Of a DNA stretch of 57,266 nucleotides, positions 37,634-47,024 are shown piece after piece. The translations under genes were made by a program, and so were the position numbers. How positions within the stretch are numbered: the first letter of the stretch is position 1; the number at the start of each line of letters is the position of its first letter. Origin of the DNA: Rhizorhapis sp. SPR117 (GTDB lineage: Bacteria; Pseudomonadota; Alphaproteobacteria; Sphingomonadales; Sphingomonadaceae); assembly GCF_021742065.1 (NCBI RefSeq), contig NZ_JAKKIE010000025.1:1-57266 (forward strand), in the 5' to 3' direction. The notes below the pieces were generated by a model, which saw only the letters and a list, made by a program, of their open reading frames with translations, was not told the origin of the DNA and did no database searches.

Positions 37634-38359
37634 ATGACTCGCCCGCGCTTCCATCGCATCCTGCTGAAATTGTCAGGCGAAGTCCTGATGGGCTCCGGTC
37701 AGTTCGGCATCGACCCCGAAACGGTCGATCGCATTGCCGGAGAAATCGCTGCCGCCAAAGAAGCAGGGCATGAGCTGTGCATGGTGGTTGGCGGCGGGAA
37801 TATTTTTCGCGGCCTTGCAGCGGCTGCCAAAGGCTTTGACCGCACCAGCGCCGACTATATGGGAATGCTGGCGACCGTAATGAACGCGCTTGCGGTGCAG
37901 AACGCACTTGAACGCATGGGACATGAAACCCGTGTGCAATCGGCCATTCCGATGTCGTCCGTGTGCGAACCCTATATTCGCCGTCGCGCTGTCCGCCATA
38001 TGGAAAAGGGGCGGATCGTGATCTTTGCCGCGGGGACCGGCAATCCGTTTTTCACGACCGACACCGCCGCTGCCTTGCGCGCGGCCGAAATGGGGTGTGA
38101 CGCGTTGTTCAAGGGAACGAGCGTGGACGGTGTCTATGACGCCGATCCCAAGAAGGTGGCGGACGCGACGCGCTATGAAAGCCTGAGCTTTGACCGGGTG
38201 CTTTCCGATAATCTGAAAGTCATGGATGCCAGTGCCGTTGCCCTGTGCCGTGAAAATGATATTCCCATCGTTGTGTTTAACATCCGCGAAACCGGCAATC
38301 TTGCCAAGGTTCTCAGCGGGGACGGCACGGCGACGATCGTGCGAAATGAGGAGAGCTGA
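37634..38359 (+). CDS. pyrH: UMP kinase
   Basis: Hexameric amino-acid-kinase-fold enzyme, 241 residues, phosphorylating UMP to UDP. Motifs: [13 protein letters not shown] at the N-terminus, [25 protein letters not shown] segment (here [15 protein letters not shown]) and [14 protein letters not shown] [13 protein letters not shown]. The ATG at 37634 (MTRPRFHR) fits the family; ATG 37619 adds five residues and neither has a clear ribosome-binding site. frr follows after two bases. Confidence 0.96.
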   Translation: MTRPRFHRILLKLSGEVLMGSGQFGIDPETVDRIAGEIAAAKEAGHELCMVVGGGNIFRGLAAAAKGFDRTSADYMGMLATVMNALAVQNALERMGHETRVQSAIPMSSVCEPYIRRRAVRHMEKGRIVIFAAGTGNPFFTTDTAAALRAAEMGCDALFKGTSVDGVYDADPKKVADATRYESLSFDRVLSDNLKVMDASAVALCRENDIPIVVFNIRETGNLAKVLSGDGTATIVRNEES

Positions 38360-38361
38360 AC

Positions 38362-38919
38362 ATGGCCCAATATGACAAGGCCGATCTGGAACGTCGTATG
38401 CTTGGCGCGGTCGAGGCGCTGAGGGGCGATCTGGCGGGCCTGCGTACCGGACGGGCGAATACGGCTTTGCTGGAACCCGTCAATGTCACGGTTTATGGTG
38501 CGTCGATGCCGCTCAATCAGGTGGCCACCATTTCCGCGCCCGAACCACGCATGCTGACCGTTCAGGTGTGGGATAAAAACAATGTGGGGCCGGTGGACAA
38601 GGCTATCCGTTCAGCGGGGCTGGGCCTGAACCCGATTGTCGATGGGCAGAATATCCGTCTGCCTATACCTGACCTGACCGAGGAACGGCGTAAGGAACTG
38701 GCAAAGCTTGCCAGCCAATATGCTGAAAAGGCGCGTATCGCGGTGCGTAATGTCCGCCGCGATGGTATGGACAGTCTGAAGGCGGACGAGAAGAAAGGCG
38801 AAATCAGCGAGGATGAGCGCAAGCGCCTGGAAACCGAGGTCCAGAAGTTGACCGACAGCACCGTCGCCGATATCGATTCTGTAACCCAGGCCAAGGAAAA
38901 AGAAATCCTTGGCCAATAG
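38362..38919 (+). CDS. frr: Ribosome recycling factor
   Basis: A 185-residue tRNA-mimic that splits post-termination ribosomes with EF-G. Domain I is a three-helix bundle with [14 protein letters not shown]; domain II has [17 protein letters not shown]; the C-terminal helix ends in EKEILGQ. GAGGAGAG precedes the ATG. Its 3' end overlaps the uppS TTG start by 11 bases. Confidence 0.98.
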   Translation: MAQYDKADLERRMLGAVEALRGDLAGLRTGRANTALLEPVNVTVYGASMPLNQVATISAPEPRMLTVQVWDKNNVGPVDKAIRSAGLGLNPIVDGQNIRLPIPDLTEERRKELAKLASQYAEKARIAVRNVRRDGMDSLKADEKKGEISEDERKRLETEVQKLTDSTVADIDSVTQAKEKEILGQ

Positions 38920-39676
38920 GCGGCGCTTTGTACAATTGGCCGAAGAACACTCTTCCGATCCTGTTCCCGCCGATCGCACGCACGGTGCGCGCCATGTCGC
39001 CATCATCATGGATGGCAATGGCCGCTGGGCAAAAAAGCGGTTCCTGCCGCGCGTTGCGGGTCACAAGGCAGGCGTGGAAGCGGTCAGGCGGACGGCGCGT
39101 GCGGCGCGGGACATGGGGCTGGAAACGCTGACCCTCTATGCGTTTTCCTCTGAAAACTGGAAAAGGCCGGAAAGCGAGATCAGCGACCTCATGGGTATGC
39201 TGCGCCACTTCATCGAACGGGATCTGGCCGAGTTCGAAGCCAATAATGTGCGTTTGAAGGTCATCGGGAATTATCGGGCGCTGGAGCCATCGATTGTTGC
39301 GATGATCGACAGTGCGGTGTCACGCACCGCCGGCAATGGTCCCACCACCGTTGCCATTGCACTCAATTACGGCGCGCAGGACGAACTTGCCCGTGCGGCG
39401 CAGGCATTGGCGCGCAAAGCCATCGCTGGGGAGCTGGACCCCGCGACCATCGGTCCGGATGATATAGCGGCGCAACTCGATACCGCAGATTTGCCGCCGC
39501 TAGACCTGTTGATCCGCACGTCGGGCGAAAAACGCCTGTCGAACTTTCTGTTGTGGCAGGCGGCCTATGCCGAACTGTATTTTACCGACACGCTCTGGCC
39601 TGATTTCAATGGCGACATTCTGGAACAGGCACTGGTGGAATTTGGCCAGCGCGAGCGGCGCTATGGTGGTCTATGA
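38909..39676 (+). CDS. uppS: Undecaprenyl diphosphate synthase
   Basis: Cis-prenyltransferase making the C55 lipid carrier for peptidoglycan and other glycans, 255 residues. The catalytic aspartate is in [14 protein letters not shown], with GHKAG and [15 protein letters not shown] as the other substrate motifs. The frame begins with TTG at 38909, inside the frr end; no in-frame ATG or GTG exists before the conserved core. Followed closely by cdsA. Confidence 0.96.
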   Translation: MANRRRFVQLAEEHSSDPVPADRTHGARHVAIIMDGNGRWAKKRFLPRVAGHKAGVEAVRRTARAARDMGLETLTLYAFSSENWKRPESEISDLMGMLRHFIERDLAEFEANNVRLKVIGNYRALEPSIVAMIDSAVSRTAGNGPTTVAIALNYGAQDELARAAQALARKAIAGELDPATIGPDDIAAQLDTADLPPLDLLIRTSGEKRLSNFLLWQAAYAELYFTDTLWPDFNGDILEQALVEFGQRERRYGGL

Positions 39677-39688
39677 CCGGTTTTGAAC

Positions 39689-40477
39689 ATGGTTGAGCCA
39701 GTACCCAAGTCATCAGGAGAATTGCAGACGCGGGCTGTGATCGGTGTTGCACTGATCACCCTTGCGGTTGGCGCGCTGGTTGCCGGAGGATTCATTTTCT
39801 GGATGCTTGCGGCATTAGCGGGTGTGTTAATGCAAGGCGAGTGGGCGGATCTGGCGAAGGCACCGGATCATGACAAACGGCTTTCCATGTTCGCGATCTG
39901 CGTGCCGCTGGCAATCATGGCGCCTCTCGCCGCTGGGCCGTCTTATCTCGCCATTGGATTGCTTGCGGGTGCGTTCCTGTTCGTAACGGTGACTGGGCAG
40001 TCGCCGCGTTTGGGCGCGGGCGTTTTTTATGCCGGGCTACCGATATTGGCGCTGCTGTTTTTGCGGGATCGCCCGGATGGTCTGTTGCTGACGTTCTGGG
40101 CACTGGGGCTTGTGTGGATGACGGACATTGGCGCTTATTTTGCCGGTCGGAGTCTGGGTGGTCCCAAGCTTGCGCCGGGGATCAGTCCCAGCAAGACTTG
40201 GTCCGGACTTGCTGGGGGCGTGTTGGCTGCGTTGCTGTTCGGGTTCATTCTGCACGGCTGGCTTGGGCTTCCTCTCCCATTGGCTGCTGCAAGCGGGCTA
40301 CTGGCGATCGTCGCGCAATTGGGCGACCTTTATGAAAGCTGGCTCAAACGAAGGGCAGGCGTAAAAGACAGCGGCAGTCTGTTGCCCGGGCATGGCGGTG
40401 TCCTTGATCGGTTGGACGGCGTTGTCTCTGTTGCCCCTGTCGCGGCCCTTCTGGTCGCCAGCGGGTATTTCGTGTGA
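39689..40477 (+). CDS. cdsA: Phosphatidate cytidylyltransferase
   Basis: Inner-membrane enzyme of about 262 residues making CDP-diacylglycerol, the precursor used by PssA and PgsA elsewhere in this window. The C-terminal CdsA signature is seen in SPSKTWSGLAGGV and in the run LGDLYESWLKRRAGVKDSG followed by PGHGGVLDRLDG. About seven helices. ATG 39689 is used; TTG 39683 is also open. The stop overlaps an in-frame GTG of dxr. Confidence 0.95.
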   Translation: MVEPVPKSSGELQTRAVIGVALITLAVGALVAGGFIFWMLAALAGVLMQGEWADLAKAPDHDKRLSMFAICVPLAIMAPLAAGPSYLAIGLLAGAFLFVTVTGQSPRLGAGVFYAGLPILALLFLRDRPDGLLLTFWALGLVWMTDIGAYFAGRSLGGPKLAPGISPSKTWSGLAGGVLAALLFGFILHGWLGLPLPLAAASGLLAIVAQLGDLYESWLKRRAGVKDSGSLLPGHGGVLDRLDGVVSVAPVAALLVASGYFV

Positions 40478-40479
40478 CG

Positions 40480-41643
40480 ATGAAAGCCAGGAGCATCTCC
40501 ATTTTTGGCGCCACCGGTTCGGTGGGGCAATCGACGCTGGACCTGATTGGCCGCAATCCGGAAAATTACGACATTGTTGCGCTGACCGCGAATCGTGATG
40601 TTGAAGCACTGGCGCAGGCGGCACGACACCATCGGGCGCAGATCGCTGTCATTGCCGATGAGAGCTGTTATCCAGCGCTCCGGGACGCTCTTGCAGGCAC
40701 CGGCATAGAAGTTGCGGCAGGGGCGCAGGCGCTTGTCGATGCCGCTGGTCTGGAAGCGGATTGGACCATGGCCGCGATTGTCGGCTGTGCTGGTCTGCCC
40801 CCCACTTTGGCGGCATTGAAGCGCGGACGCACGGTGGGGCTTGCCAACAAGGAATCCCTGGTGTCGGCCGGCGCGATGATGATGCAAGCAGCTCAGGCTT
40901 CGGGTGCCACGCTTTTGCCCGTGGATAGCGAACATAACGCCATTTTCCAGTGCCTCGCCGGCGGTCGGATAGAAGAGGTCGCACGGATTACCCTGACGGC
41001 GAGCGGCGGCCCTTTTCGTACCTTTACCAGTGCACAAATGGCTACAGTCACGCCGAAACAGGCGGTGAAACACCCCAATTGGTCGATGGGTGCGAAAATC
41101 AGCGTCGATAGCGCGACAATGATGAACAAGGGCCTGGAACTGATTGAAGCGCACCATCTTTTTCCTGTCGGGCTGGATCGCATCGGGATCATGGTGCACC
41201 CGCAATCGGTCATTCATTCGCTGGTGGAATTTCGCGATCATTCGACGTTGGCGCAACTCGGATCGCCCGATATGCGCATCCCGATTGCGCATGCACTTGC
41301 CTGGCCGGAACGGATTGCAACGCCTTGTGCGCCGCTGGACCTCATCGCCATTGGCAGACTCGATTTCGAAGCGCCCGATGAGGAACGCTTTCCCGCCATC
41401 AAGTTGGCACGGGAGGCCATCGTGGCGGGCGGCGCCTGCCCTGCGATATTGAATGCCGCCAATGAAGTCGCGGTCGAAGCATTCCTACGGGAAAAAATAT
41501 CTTTCCTTAAAATTGCCATGATTGTGACCGAAACGCTTAATCGCTACAGTCCCGCCCTGCCGCAGGGGGTGGAGGACATATTCATGATCGATCGTGAGGC
41601 GCGCAAAGTTGCGGACACGATTTTAGAGAGAGGGCGCAATTGA
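40480..41643 (+). CDS. dxr: 1-deoxy-D-xylulose 5-phosphate reductoisomerase
   Basis: Second enzyme of the MEP isoprenoid pathway, 387 residues, NADPH- and metal-dependent. The nucleotide loop is IFGATGSVGQSTL; PVDSEHNAIFQCL and LTASGGPFR are metal and substrate motifs. I use ATG 40480, but GTG 40474, which overlaps the cdsA stop, is possible and would indicate coupling. The stop overlaps the TTG start of rseP. Confidence 0.97.
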   Translation: MKARSISIFGATGSVGQSTLDLIGRNPENYDIVALTANRDVEALAQAARHHRAQIAVIADESCYPALRDALAGTGIEVAAGAQALVDAAGLEADWTMAAIVGCAGLPPTLAALKRGRTVGLANKESLVSAGAMMMQAAQASGATLLPVDSEHNAIFQCLAGGRIEEVARITLTASGGPFRTFTSAQMATVTPKQAVKHPNWSMGAKISVDSATMMNKGLELIEAHHLFPVGLDRIGIMVHPQSVIHSLVEFRDHSTLAQLGSPDMRIPIAHALAWPERIATPCAPLDLIAIGRLDFEAPDEERFPAIKLAREAIVAGGACPAILNAANEVAVEAFLREKISFLKIAMIVTETLNRYSPALPQGVEDIFMIDREARKVADTILERGRN

Positions 41644-42773
41644 CCGACAGTCCCGGCATAGTGCTGACTATTGTGGCGTTTATCGCCGTGATCGGGCCAC
41701 TCGTTTTTGTGCATGAGCTGGGGCATTATCTGGTAGCGCGCCTGTTTGGCGTAAAGGCCGAAACCTTTTCAATCGGTGTAGGCAAGGAATTGGCCCACTG
41801 GGTCGACAAGCGCGGTACACGTTGGCGGCTCGCGGCGCTTCCCCTCGGCGGATATGTGAAATTTGCAGGAGACATGAACGCGGCCAGCCAGCCCGGCACG
41901 GAATGGCTTCATCTGTCGCCCGATGAACGCGCGGAATGCTTTCCCGCAAAACCTTTGTGGCAACGCGCGTTGATCGTTGCGGCGGGTCCGGCAATCAATT
42001 TCCTGTTCGCGATCGTCATACTGGCCGGTTTTGCCATGTTCTATGGCCAGAACGTTACGCCGCCTGTCGTCAATACGATGATCGAAGGGGCCGCGGCCGA
42101 GCAGGCAGGGATGCGGATTGGCGATCGTATTCTGGCGATCGACGACCGCAAGATCGAACGTTTTGATCAACTATCGCAGGCAGTATTTTATCGCCCGGAC
42201 GAAAATGCGGATTTCACCATCGAACGGGACGGAGCGGTGGTCCACCTCCCTGTCCGGATCGGTGTACGCACCGAGATCGACCGGTTCGGCAATGAATACC
42301 GGATCGGATTGATCGGGGTGCAAAGTCCCGCATCGGAATTGCGCGATGTATCGCTCATTGAGGCACCCGGCGTTGCCATCGAGCGAACAGGCGCGATCGT
42401 TCGGCTGATGGTAAGTACGCTTGGCCAGGTGATTAGCGGGCGTCGATCGCTCGACGAACTGGGCGGGCCGTTGAAGATCGCGCAAATTTCGGGCGAACAG
42501 GCAGGGCGAGGGGCAGAGCAGTTTATCTTCTTCATGGCGCTCATTTCGATTAACTTGGGGTTCATCAACATATTGCCAATCCCTATGCTCGATGGCGGTC
42601 ATCTGCTTTTTTACGGGATCGAGGCAATTGCGCGCAAACCGGTCAGTCCGGTGGTTCAGGAATGGGCCTATCGTTCCGGCCTGGCATTGCTGTTATCACT
42701 GATGCTGTTTGTTACATTTAACGATTTATCGTCTTTCGGTGTCTGGAAGGGTTTGTCCGGCTTGATTGGCTGA
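41640..42773 (+). CDS. rseP: Site-2 protease RseP
   Basis: Intramembrane zinc metalloprotease, 377 residues, cleaving anti-sigma factors in envelope stress. HELGH at 25-29 supplies two zinc ligands, and NILPIPMLDGGHLL near residue 308 supplies the third ligand aspartate. A periplasmic PDZ domain lies at about 130-215 (EGAAAEQAGMRIGDRILAI). It begins with TTG overlapping the dxr stop (TTGA). Located directly before bamA, as in most proteobacteria. Confidence 0.96.
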   Translation: MTDSPGIVLTIVAFIAVIGPLVFVHELGHYLVARLFGVKAETFSIGVGKELAHWVDKRGTRWRLAALPLGGYVKFAGDMNAASQPGTEWLHLSPDERAECFPAKPLWQRALIVAAGPAINFLFAIVILAGFAMFYGQNVTPPVVNTMIEGAAAEQAGMRIGDRILAIDDRKIERFDQLSQAVFYRPDENADFTIERDGAVVHLPVRIGVRTEIDRFGNEYRIGLIGVQSPASELRDVSLIEAPGVAIERTGAIVRLMVSTLGQVISGRRSLDELGGPLKIAQISGEQAGRGAEQFIFFMALISINLGFINILPIPMLDGGHLLFYGIEAIARKPVSPVVQEWAYRSGLALLLSLMLFVTFNDLSSFGVWKGLSGLIG

Positions 42774-42845
42774 CGTGCATCGGGCAGGGAAGGCTCGGGC
42801 ATTTCGGCGCAGGCCGGATTTTTGTTTTTGAAGGTAGAAAAACGC

Positions 42846-45509
42846 GTGACAGCGACACTATGCAGCAACTTCAACCAACGTCTGACAGTTGCCTTGTTGA
42901 CCGGCACCGTATTGGCGGGTTTCACCGGATCAGCATTCGCCCAACCGGCACTGGCTCCGCCGCCGCAGACTCCCGCCGCCGCGGCTCAACCCGTTGCGCA
43001 AGCGAGTACCGTCCGTTCCATATCGGTCACAGGGGCACAGCGCTTGGAACCCGACACGGTGTTGTCTTACACCAAGCTGCGTGTGGGGCAGCCCTATAAC
43101 CGCGAATCGCTTGATCTCGCACTCAAGGATTTGTTCGAAACTGAATTATTCGCAGACGTCCAGATTCGTGACGATCAGGGCAATCTGACGATTGAGATCA
43201 AGGAAAATCCCGTCATCAACCGTGTTGTTCTGGAGGGCAATAAGCGCCTGAAGGACGACAAGATCCAGCCTGAGATCAGGTTGGCCCCGCGCCAGATTTT
43301 TACGCGGTCAAGGGTGCGGGCTGATGTTGCCCGCATCGTTGAACTGTACCGGCGGCAAGGGCGGTTTGCGGCCAGTGTCGATCCCAAGATGGTGCAACTT
43401 GACCAGAACCGCGTCGATATCATCTTTGAAATCAACGAAGGACCGAAATCCAAGGTCCGGCAGATCAACATCATCGGCAACGAAAAATTTTCTGACGGTG
43501 ATCTGCGCAGCGAGATGGCGACCAAGCAGGCGCGCTTCTTTCGTCTTTTCAGTTCAGGCACAAGTTATGACCCCGATCGTCTTGCCTATGATCAGCAGAA
43601 ATTGCGGCAATTTTATCTGACCGAAGGCTATGCCGACTTCCGCGTCATTTCCGCGGTTGCCGAACTGACGCCGAACAAGCGCGACTTCATCATCACTTAT
43701 GTGGTGGAGGAGGGGGATCGCTACAAATTTGGCGATGTATCGGTGCAAAGTGAGATTCGTGATCTGCAGCCCGAAACGCTTCAAAAGCTGGTGCCGATGA
43801 AGAAAGGCGACTGGTACAACGCCAAGCAAGTCGAGGATACGGTCACATCCATGACCGAAACGGCGGGTTTGTTCGGCTATGCCTTTGCGGACATCAACCC
43901 GGATTTTCAACGCAACAAAGACGATCTGACAATGTCGCTGGTCTTCCGTGTGAACGAAGCGCCCCGCGTCTATGTTGAACGGATCGACATCAACGGTAAT
44001 ACACTGACGCAGGACAAGGTGATCCGCCGCGAATTCCGCTTGCATGAAGGGGACGCATTCAACAGTTTTCAGGTGAAGCGTTCGGCCGATCGCATCAAAT
44101 CGCTGGGCTATTTCCAGGAAAAGCTGGAGGTTGAACAAAAGCCCGGTTCCGCGCCTGACCGCATCGTGCTTGAAACCAATGTAGAGGAAAAATCGACCGG
44201 CGAACTGCAATTGTCGGCGGGCTTTTCCAGCCTTGAACGCTTCATCGTTTCCGCGTCCATCCGTCAACGCAATTTCCGCGGCAAAGGTCAAGAATTGCGC
44301 GCCAGCGTCAATTACTCCAACTATTCCAAATCCGTCGAACTTGGCTTTACAGAACCCTATCTGTTCGATCGAAACATTGCGCTGGGCGGCGATATTTTCC
44401 GGCGGGATTTGAACAGCTTCAATTATCTCAATAATAACGACCGCAATACCACCTATGAGCAGACCACGACCGGATTCCAGATCCGCGCAGGTCTGGCACT
44501 GACCGAATATATGTCGCTGGCGTTGCGATATGGCCTGAGCTTCGATGATGTGACGCTCGATAAGGACACTTTCTATTCGCCCGATGCTAACGGCGTGCTG
44601 CAATGCGACCCCATCCTTGCCGGCCGCTATCTATGCGATGCTATTGGTAAACGGACGACATCTTCGCTCGGCTACTCGCTGATCTATGACAGGCGGGATA
44701 ACCGCATTCGTCCCACCAAGGGGCATAGCGTCACTTTATCGCAAGATGTGGCGGGTCTGGGTGGCAGCGTCAAATATGTGCGCACCCGGATCGATGCGGA
44801 CAAATTCTGGAATGTCGGCAGCGGCTTTATCTTCTCGCTGAGTGGTGAGGCTGGATATATTCATTCGCTGGAAAAGCAGCGGTTTGACGATGCGAACCAA
44901 CCGATTGACAAGGTGCGTCTGACCGACCGCTTCTTCCTTGGCGAGCCGCAGATGAGGGGCTTTGATATTCGTGGTATCGGACCGCGAGTGAAAAGGTTCT
45001 TTCTCAGCGACGCCGATGGCGATGGGGTGTACGAGCGCGCCTCTGGCAATAACACGCAGGACGATGCGCTGGGTGGCAAGATATATTATCAGGCCCGGGC
45101 GGAGTTGGAAATTCCGTTGGGTTCTGGCGCGAAGGAAATGGGGCTGCGGCCATCCATATTCGTCGATGCCGGCGCGGTCGCGGGCCTCAAAAATCCGGTG
45201 CTGACCAATTTTGCCGGTTATTGCACGGTATCGCCGATGACAGGGACCACGGGAACGACGTCTACGGTGCGCGCGCCAGCCATCGGGAGTTGCGATACAC
45301 CACCTTCGGGATACGACGCAACTTACGCAGGAGGCGCATTCGAAGAAGAATATTTCGGTGATACGCTCAAGCCCCGCCTTTCTGTGGGCTTTGGCGTCAA
45401 CTGGAACTCACCTTTCGGTCCGTTCAGGATCGATATAGCCAAGGCTTTGTTAAAAGAGCCGGGCGACGACACAAAATTGATCACATTCAATGTAGGGACA
45501 CAATTCTGA
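42846..45509 (+). CDS. bamA: Outer-membrane protein assembly factor BamA
   Basis: Central subunit of the machine that folds beta-barrel proteins into the outer membrane, 887 residues from GTG 42846, which has AAGG upstream; TTG 42822 is also open. A signal peptide ends at SAFAQ, followed by a proline/alanine-rich linker, five POTRA domains (about 55-440) and a 16-strand barrel with the RGF motif in GEPQMRGFDIRGIGPR and a C-terminal NVGTQF. A long insertion near 760-830 (with CxxxxPMTG and SCDTPPSG) probably forms an extracellular loop. Confidence 0.97.
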   Translation: MTATLCSNFNQRLTVALLTGTVLAGFTGSAFAQPALAPPPQTPAAAAQPVAQASTVRSISVTGAQRLEPDTVLSYTKLRVGQPYNRESLDLALKDLFETELFADVQIRDDQGNLTIEIKENPVINRVVLEGNKRLKDDKIQPEIRLAPRQIFTRSRVRADVARIVELYRRQGRFAASVDPKMVQLDQNRVDIIFEINEGPKSKVRQINIIGNEKFSDGDLRSEMATKQARFFRLFSSGTSYDPDRLAYDQQKLRQFYLTEGYADFRVISAVAELTPNKRDFIITYVVEEGDRYKFGDVSVQSEIRDLQPETLQKLVPMKKGDWYNAKQVEDTVTSMTETAGLFGYAFADINPDFQRNKDDLTMSLVFRVNEAPRVYVERIDINGNTLTQDKVIRREFRLHEGDAFNSFQVKRSADRIKSLGYFQEKLEVEQKPGSAPDRIVLETNVEEKSTGELQLSAGFSSLERFIVSASIRQRNFRGKGQELRASVNYSNYSKSVELGFTEPYLFDRNIALGGDIFRRDLNSFNYLNNNDRNTTYEQTTTGFQIRAGLALTEYMSLALRYGLSFDDVTLDKDTFYSPDANGVLQCDPILAGRYLCDAIGKRTTSSLGYSLIYDRRDNRIRPTKGHSVTLSQDVAGLGGSVKYVRTRIDADKFWNVGSGFIFSLSGEAGYIHSLEKQRFDDANQPIDKVRLTDRFFLGEPQMRGFDIRGIGPRVKRFFLSDADGDGVYERASGNNTQDDALGGKIYYQARAELEIPLGSGAKEMGLRPSIFVDAGAVAGLKNPVLTNFAGYCTVSPMTGTTGTTSTVRAPAIGSCDTPPSGYDATYAGGAFEEEYFGDTLKPRLSVGFGVNWNSPFGPFRIDIAKALLKEPGDDTKLITFNVGTQF

Positions 45510-46138
45510 TGAAGATGATTTTGAAGGCTGCGGCGCTGGCCGTGGCACCGATTGCCGGTATTGCCGTTATGACGACCCCTGCGGTCGCTCAGTCCAAAAT
45601 GGGCATAGCAGTGGCCGATCTGGAACAGGCGGTCGGCAAGACAAATGCATTCACCAACGCAATGACGTCCATGCAAACGACATACAAGGCGCAGATCGAT
45701 GCATTCAATGCGCGCAAGGCGACATTGGACAGCGAGTTGCAGACCAAGGCCAATGAAATCCAGTCGTTGCAGAAAACGGCAGGTGCGAACAGCGCCACGT
45801 TACAGCCCAAGGTTGAGGCGTTCCAACAGCGCCGTGCAGCTATCCAGCAGGAACTTGCGACGCTGGGACGCCCGATTGGTCTGGCCCAGGCTTATGTCGA
45901 AGAACAGATTACGGCAAAACTGAACGATGCGCTGAAGACGGCGATGGTCAAGCGCAAGGTTGATCTGGTGCTGCAGCCACAAGCAACTGTGTCTTACCAG
46001 CCCACAGCCGACATTACCGATGCAGTGACGGCGGAACTCAACACGCTGGTTCCCAGCGCGCAGATCGTCCCGCCCGCAGGCTGGCAGCCCGGTCAACAAC
46101 AGCAGCAGCAGCCCGCCGCAAACGCCCCCAGCAGGTAA
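45509..46138 (+). CDS. skp: OmpH/Skp-family periplasmic chaperone
   Basis: A 209-residue protein with signal peptide ending near AVAQ, a Skp core (GIAVADLEQAV, then a long coiled-coil from about 60 to 130) and a C-terminal extension rich in Gln, Pro and Ala. Skp chaperones unfolded outer-membrane proteins from Sec to BamA. ATG overlaps the bamA stop by one base. The glutamine run (six Q) is longer than usual for Skp; function assigned by fold and context. Confidence 0.88.
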   Translation: MKMILKAAALAVAPIAGIAVMTTPAVAQSKMGIAVADLEQAVGKTNAFTNAMTSMQTTYKAQIDAFNARKATLDSELQTKANEIQSLQKTAGANSATLQPKVEAFQQRRAAIQQELATLGRPIGLAQAYVEEQITAKLNDALKTAMVKRKVDLVLQPQATVSYQPTADITDAVTAELNTLVPSAQIVPPAGWQPGQQQQQQPAANAPSR

Positions 46139-46144
46139 GTATTT

Positions 46145-46624
46145 GTGACGGAGCAGGTTGCGACAGAAGGCGTCGTCAAGGGGCCCATGGATATTCGGTC
46201 GGTGATGCAAGCATTGCCGCATCGTTTCCCGATGCTGCTGATCGACCGCGTGGTGACGATGGAGTTGAAAAAGTCCATTCATGCGGTCAAGGCAGTGTCG
46301 ATCAATGAACCTTTTTTCCAGGGGCATTTCCCTGAACGACCCATCATGCCGGGCGTATTGCTGGTTGAAGCGATGGCGCAGGCAGCGGCAGTATTGGCTA
46401 TTGAATCGCTGGGACTGGCTGGATCAGGCAAGCTTGTCTATTTCATGGCGATCGATGGCGCGAAGTTTCGTTCACCCGTTGAACCGGGATGTCTAGTGGA
46501 TTTCCATGTCGAAATCACCAAGGATCGCGGTTCCGTCTGTAAATTTGCGGGCAAGGCGATGGTTGAAGGCAAATTGGCCGCAGAGGCCGAATTCACCGCG
46601 ATGATTGCCGACGCACCAGCCTGA
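46145..46624 (+). CDS. fabZ: 3-hydroxyacyl-ACP dehydratase FabZ
   Basis: Hot-dog fold dehydratase of fatty-acid synthesis, 159 residues starting with [17 protein letters not shown] is the family N-terminal motif, and the catalytic pair H61 and E75 lies in [11 protein letters not shown] and VEAMAQAA. In most alphaproteobacteria fabZ lies between lpxD and lpxA; here skp precedes it and rpmE follows, so it serves membrane fatty acids outside an lpx cluster. Confidence 0.97.
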   Translation: MTEQVATEGVVKGPMDIRSVMQALPHRFPMLLIDRVVTMELKKSIHAVKAVSINEPFFQGHFPERPIMPGVLLVEAMAQAAAVLAIESLGLAGSGKLVYFMAIDGAKFRSPVEPGCLVDFHVEITKDRGSVCKFAGKAMVEGKLAAEAEFTAMIADAPA

Positions 46625-46644
46625 CGCGCCATTGATCCGGGTAC

Positions 46645-46672
46645 TTGCCTTTGGCGGCATTTGCCGCTAGGG
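46645..46672 (+). promoter_or_regulatory. Probable rpmE promoter
   Basis: TTGCCT (46645-46650), 16 bases, CTAGGG (46667-46672). The element CTTGCCTTTG and the downstream GCCGC tract are shared with the rpsB promoter at 35618-35645 at identical spacing. Confidence 0.5.
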
Positions 46673-46703
46673 GCCGCTCTTCGCTGAATTTTACGCATCC
46701 ACC

Positions 46704-46722
46704 GGCTGGTCGGAAACCAGCC
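46704..46722 (+). promoter_or_regulatory. Leader hairpin before rpmE
   Basis: GGCTGGT pairs with ACCAGCC around a 5-nt loop, ending 19 bases before the rpmE ATG. Its position suits autoregulation by L31, which is known for other bacterial rpmE leaders, but the fold is not one that I recognise. Confidence 0.35.
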
Positions 46723-46741
46723 ACACTCGGAGCAGATCGAC

Positions 46742-46972
46742 ATGAAAAAAGACACGCATCCCGACTATCATCTCATCACCGTCCAGATGACCGACGGCAC
46801 GTCGTTCCAGACGCGCTCCACATGGGGCAAGGAAGGCGATACGATGACGCTCGACATTGATCCAACGTCGCATCCGGCATGGACGGGCGGCAATCAACGT
46901 CTTCTGGACGCGGGTGGCCAGGTCGCGCGCTTCAACAAGCGCTTTGGCGGCCTTACCCTCAAAAAAGGCTGA
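46742..46972 (+). CDS. rpmE: 50S ribosomal protein L31, zinc-free type
   Basis: A 76-residue large-subunit protein bridging to the small subunit. Sequence [27 protein letters not shown] and HPAWTGG are typical of the alphaproteobacterial L31. No cysteine is present, so the zinc-ribbon ligands of the C+ type are missing and it cannot act as a zinc store. An intrinsic terminator follows at 46993. Confidence 0.96.
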   Translation: MKKDTHPDYHLITVQMTDGTSFQTRSTWGKEGDTMTLDIDPTSHPAWTGGNQRLLDAGGQVARFNKRFGGLTLKKG

Positions 46973-46992
46973 ACCAGCCAATATGGTTAAGG

Positions 46993-47022
46993 AAAAGGGC
47001 GCCCATTGCGGCGCCCTTTTTA
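46993..47022 (+). terminator. Rho-independent terminator after rpmE
   Basis: AAAAGGGCGCC (46993-47003) pairs with GGCGCCCTTTT (47010-47020) across a 6-nt loop, with further T residues. Being symmetric with A and T tracts on both sides, it can also serve the minus-strand LysR gene ending at 47025. Confidence 0.85.
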
Positions 47023-47024
47023 TA

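Noticed and set aside
43554..44603. 349-aa minus-strand frame inside bamA
   Set aside because: Shadow of the BamA barrel coding region.
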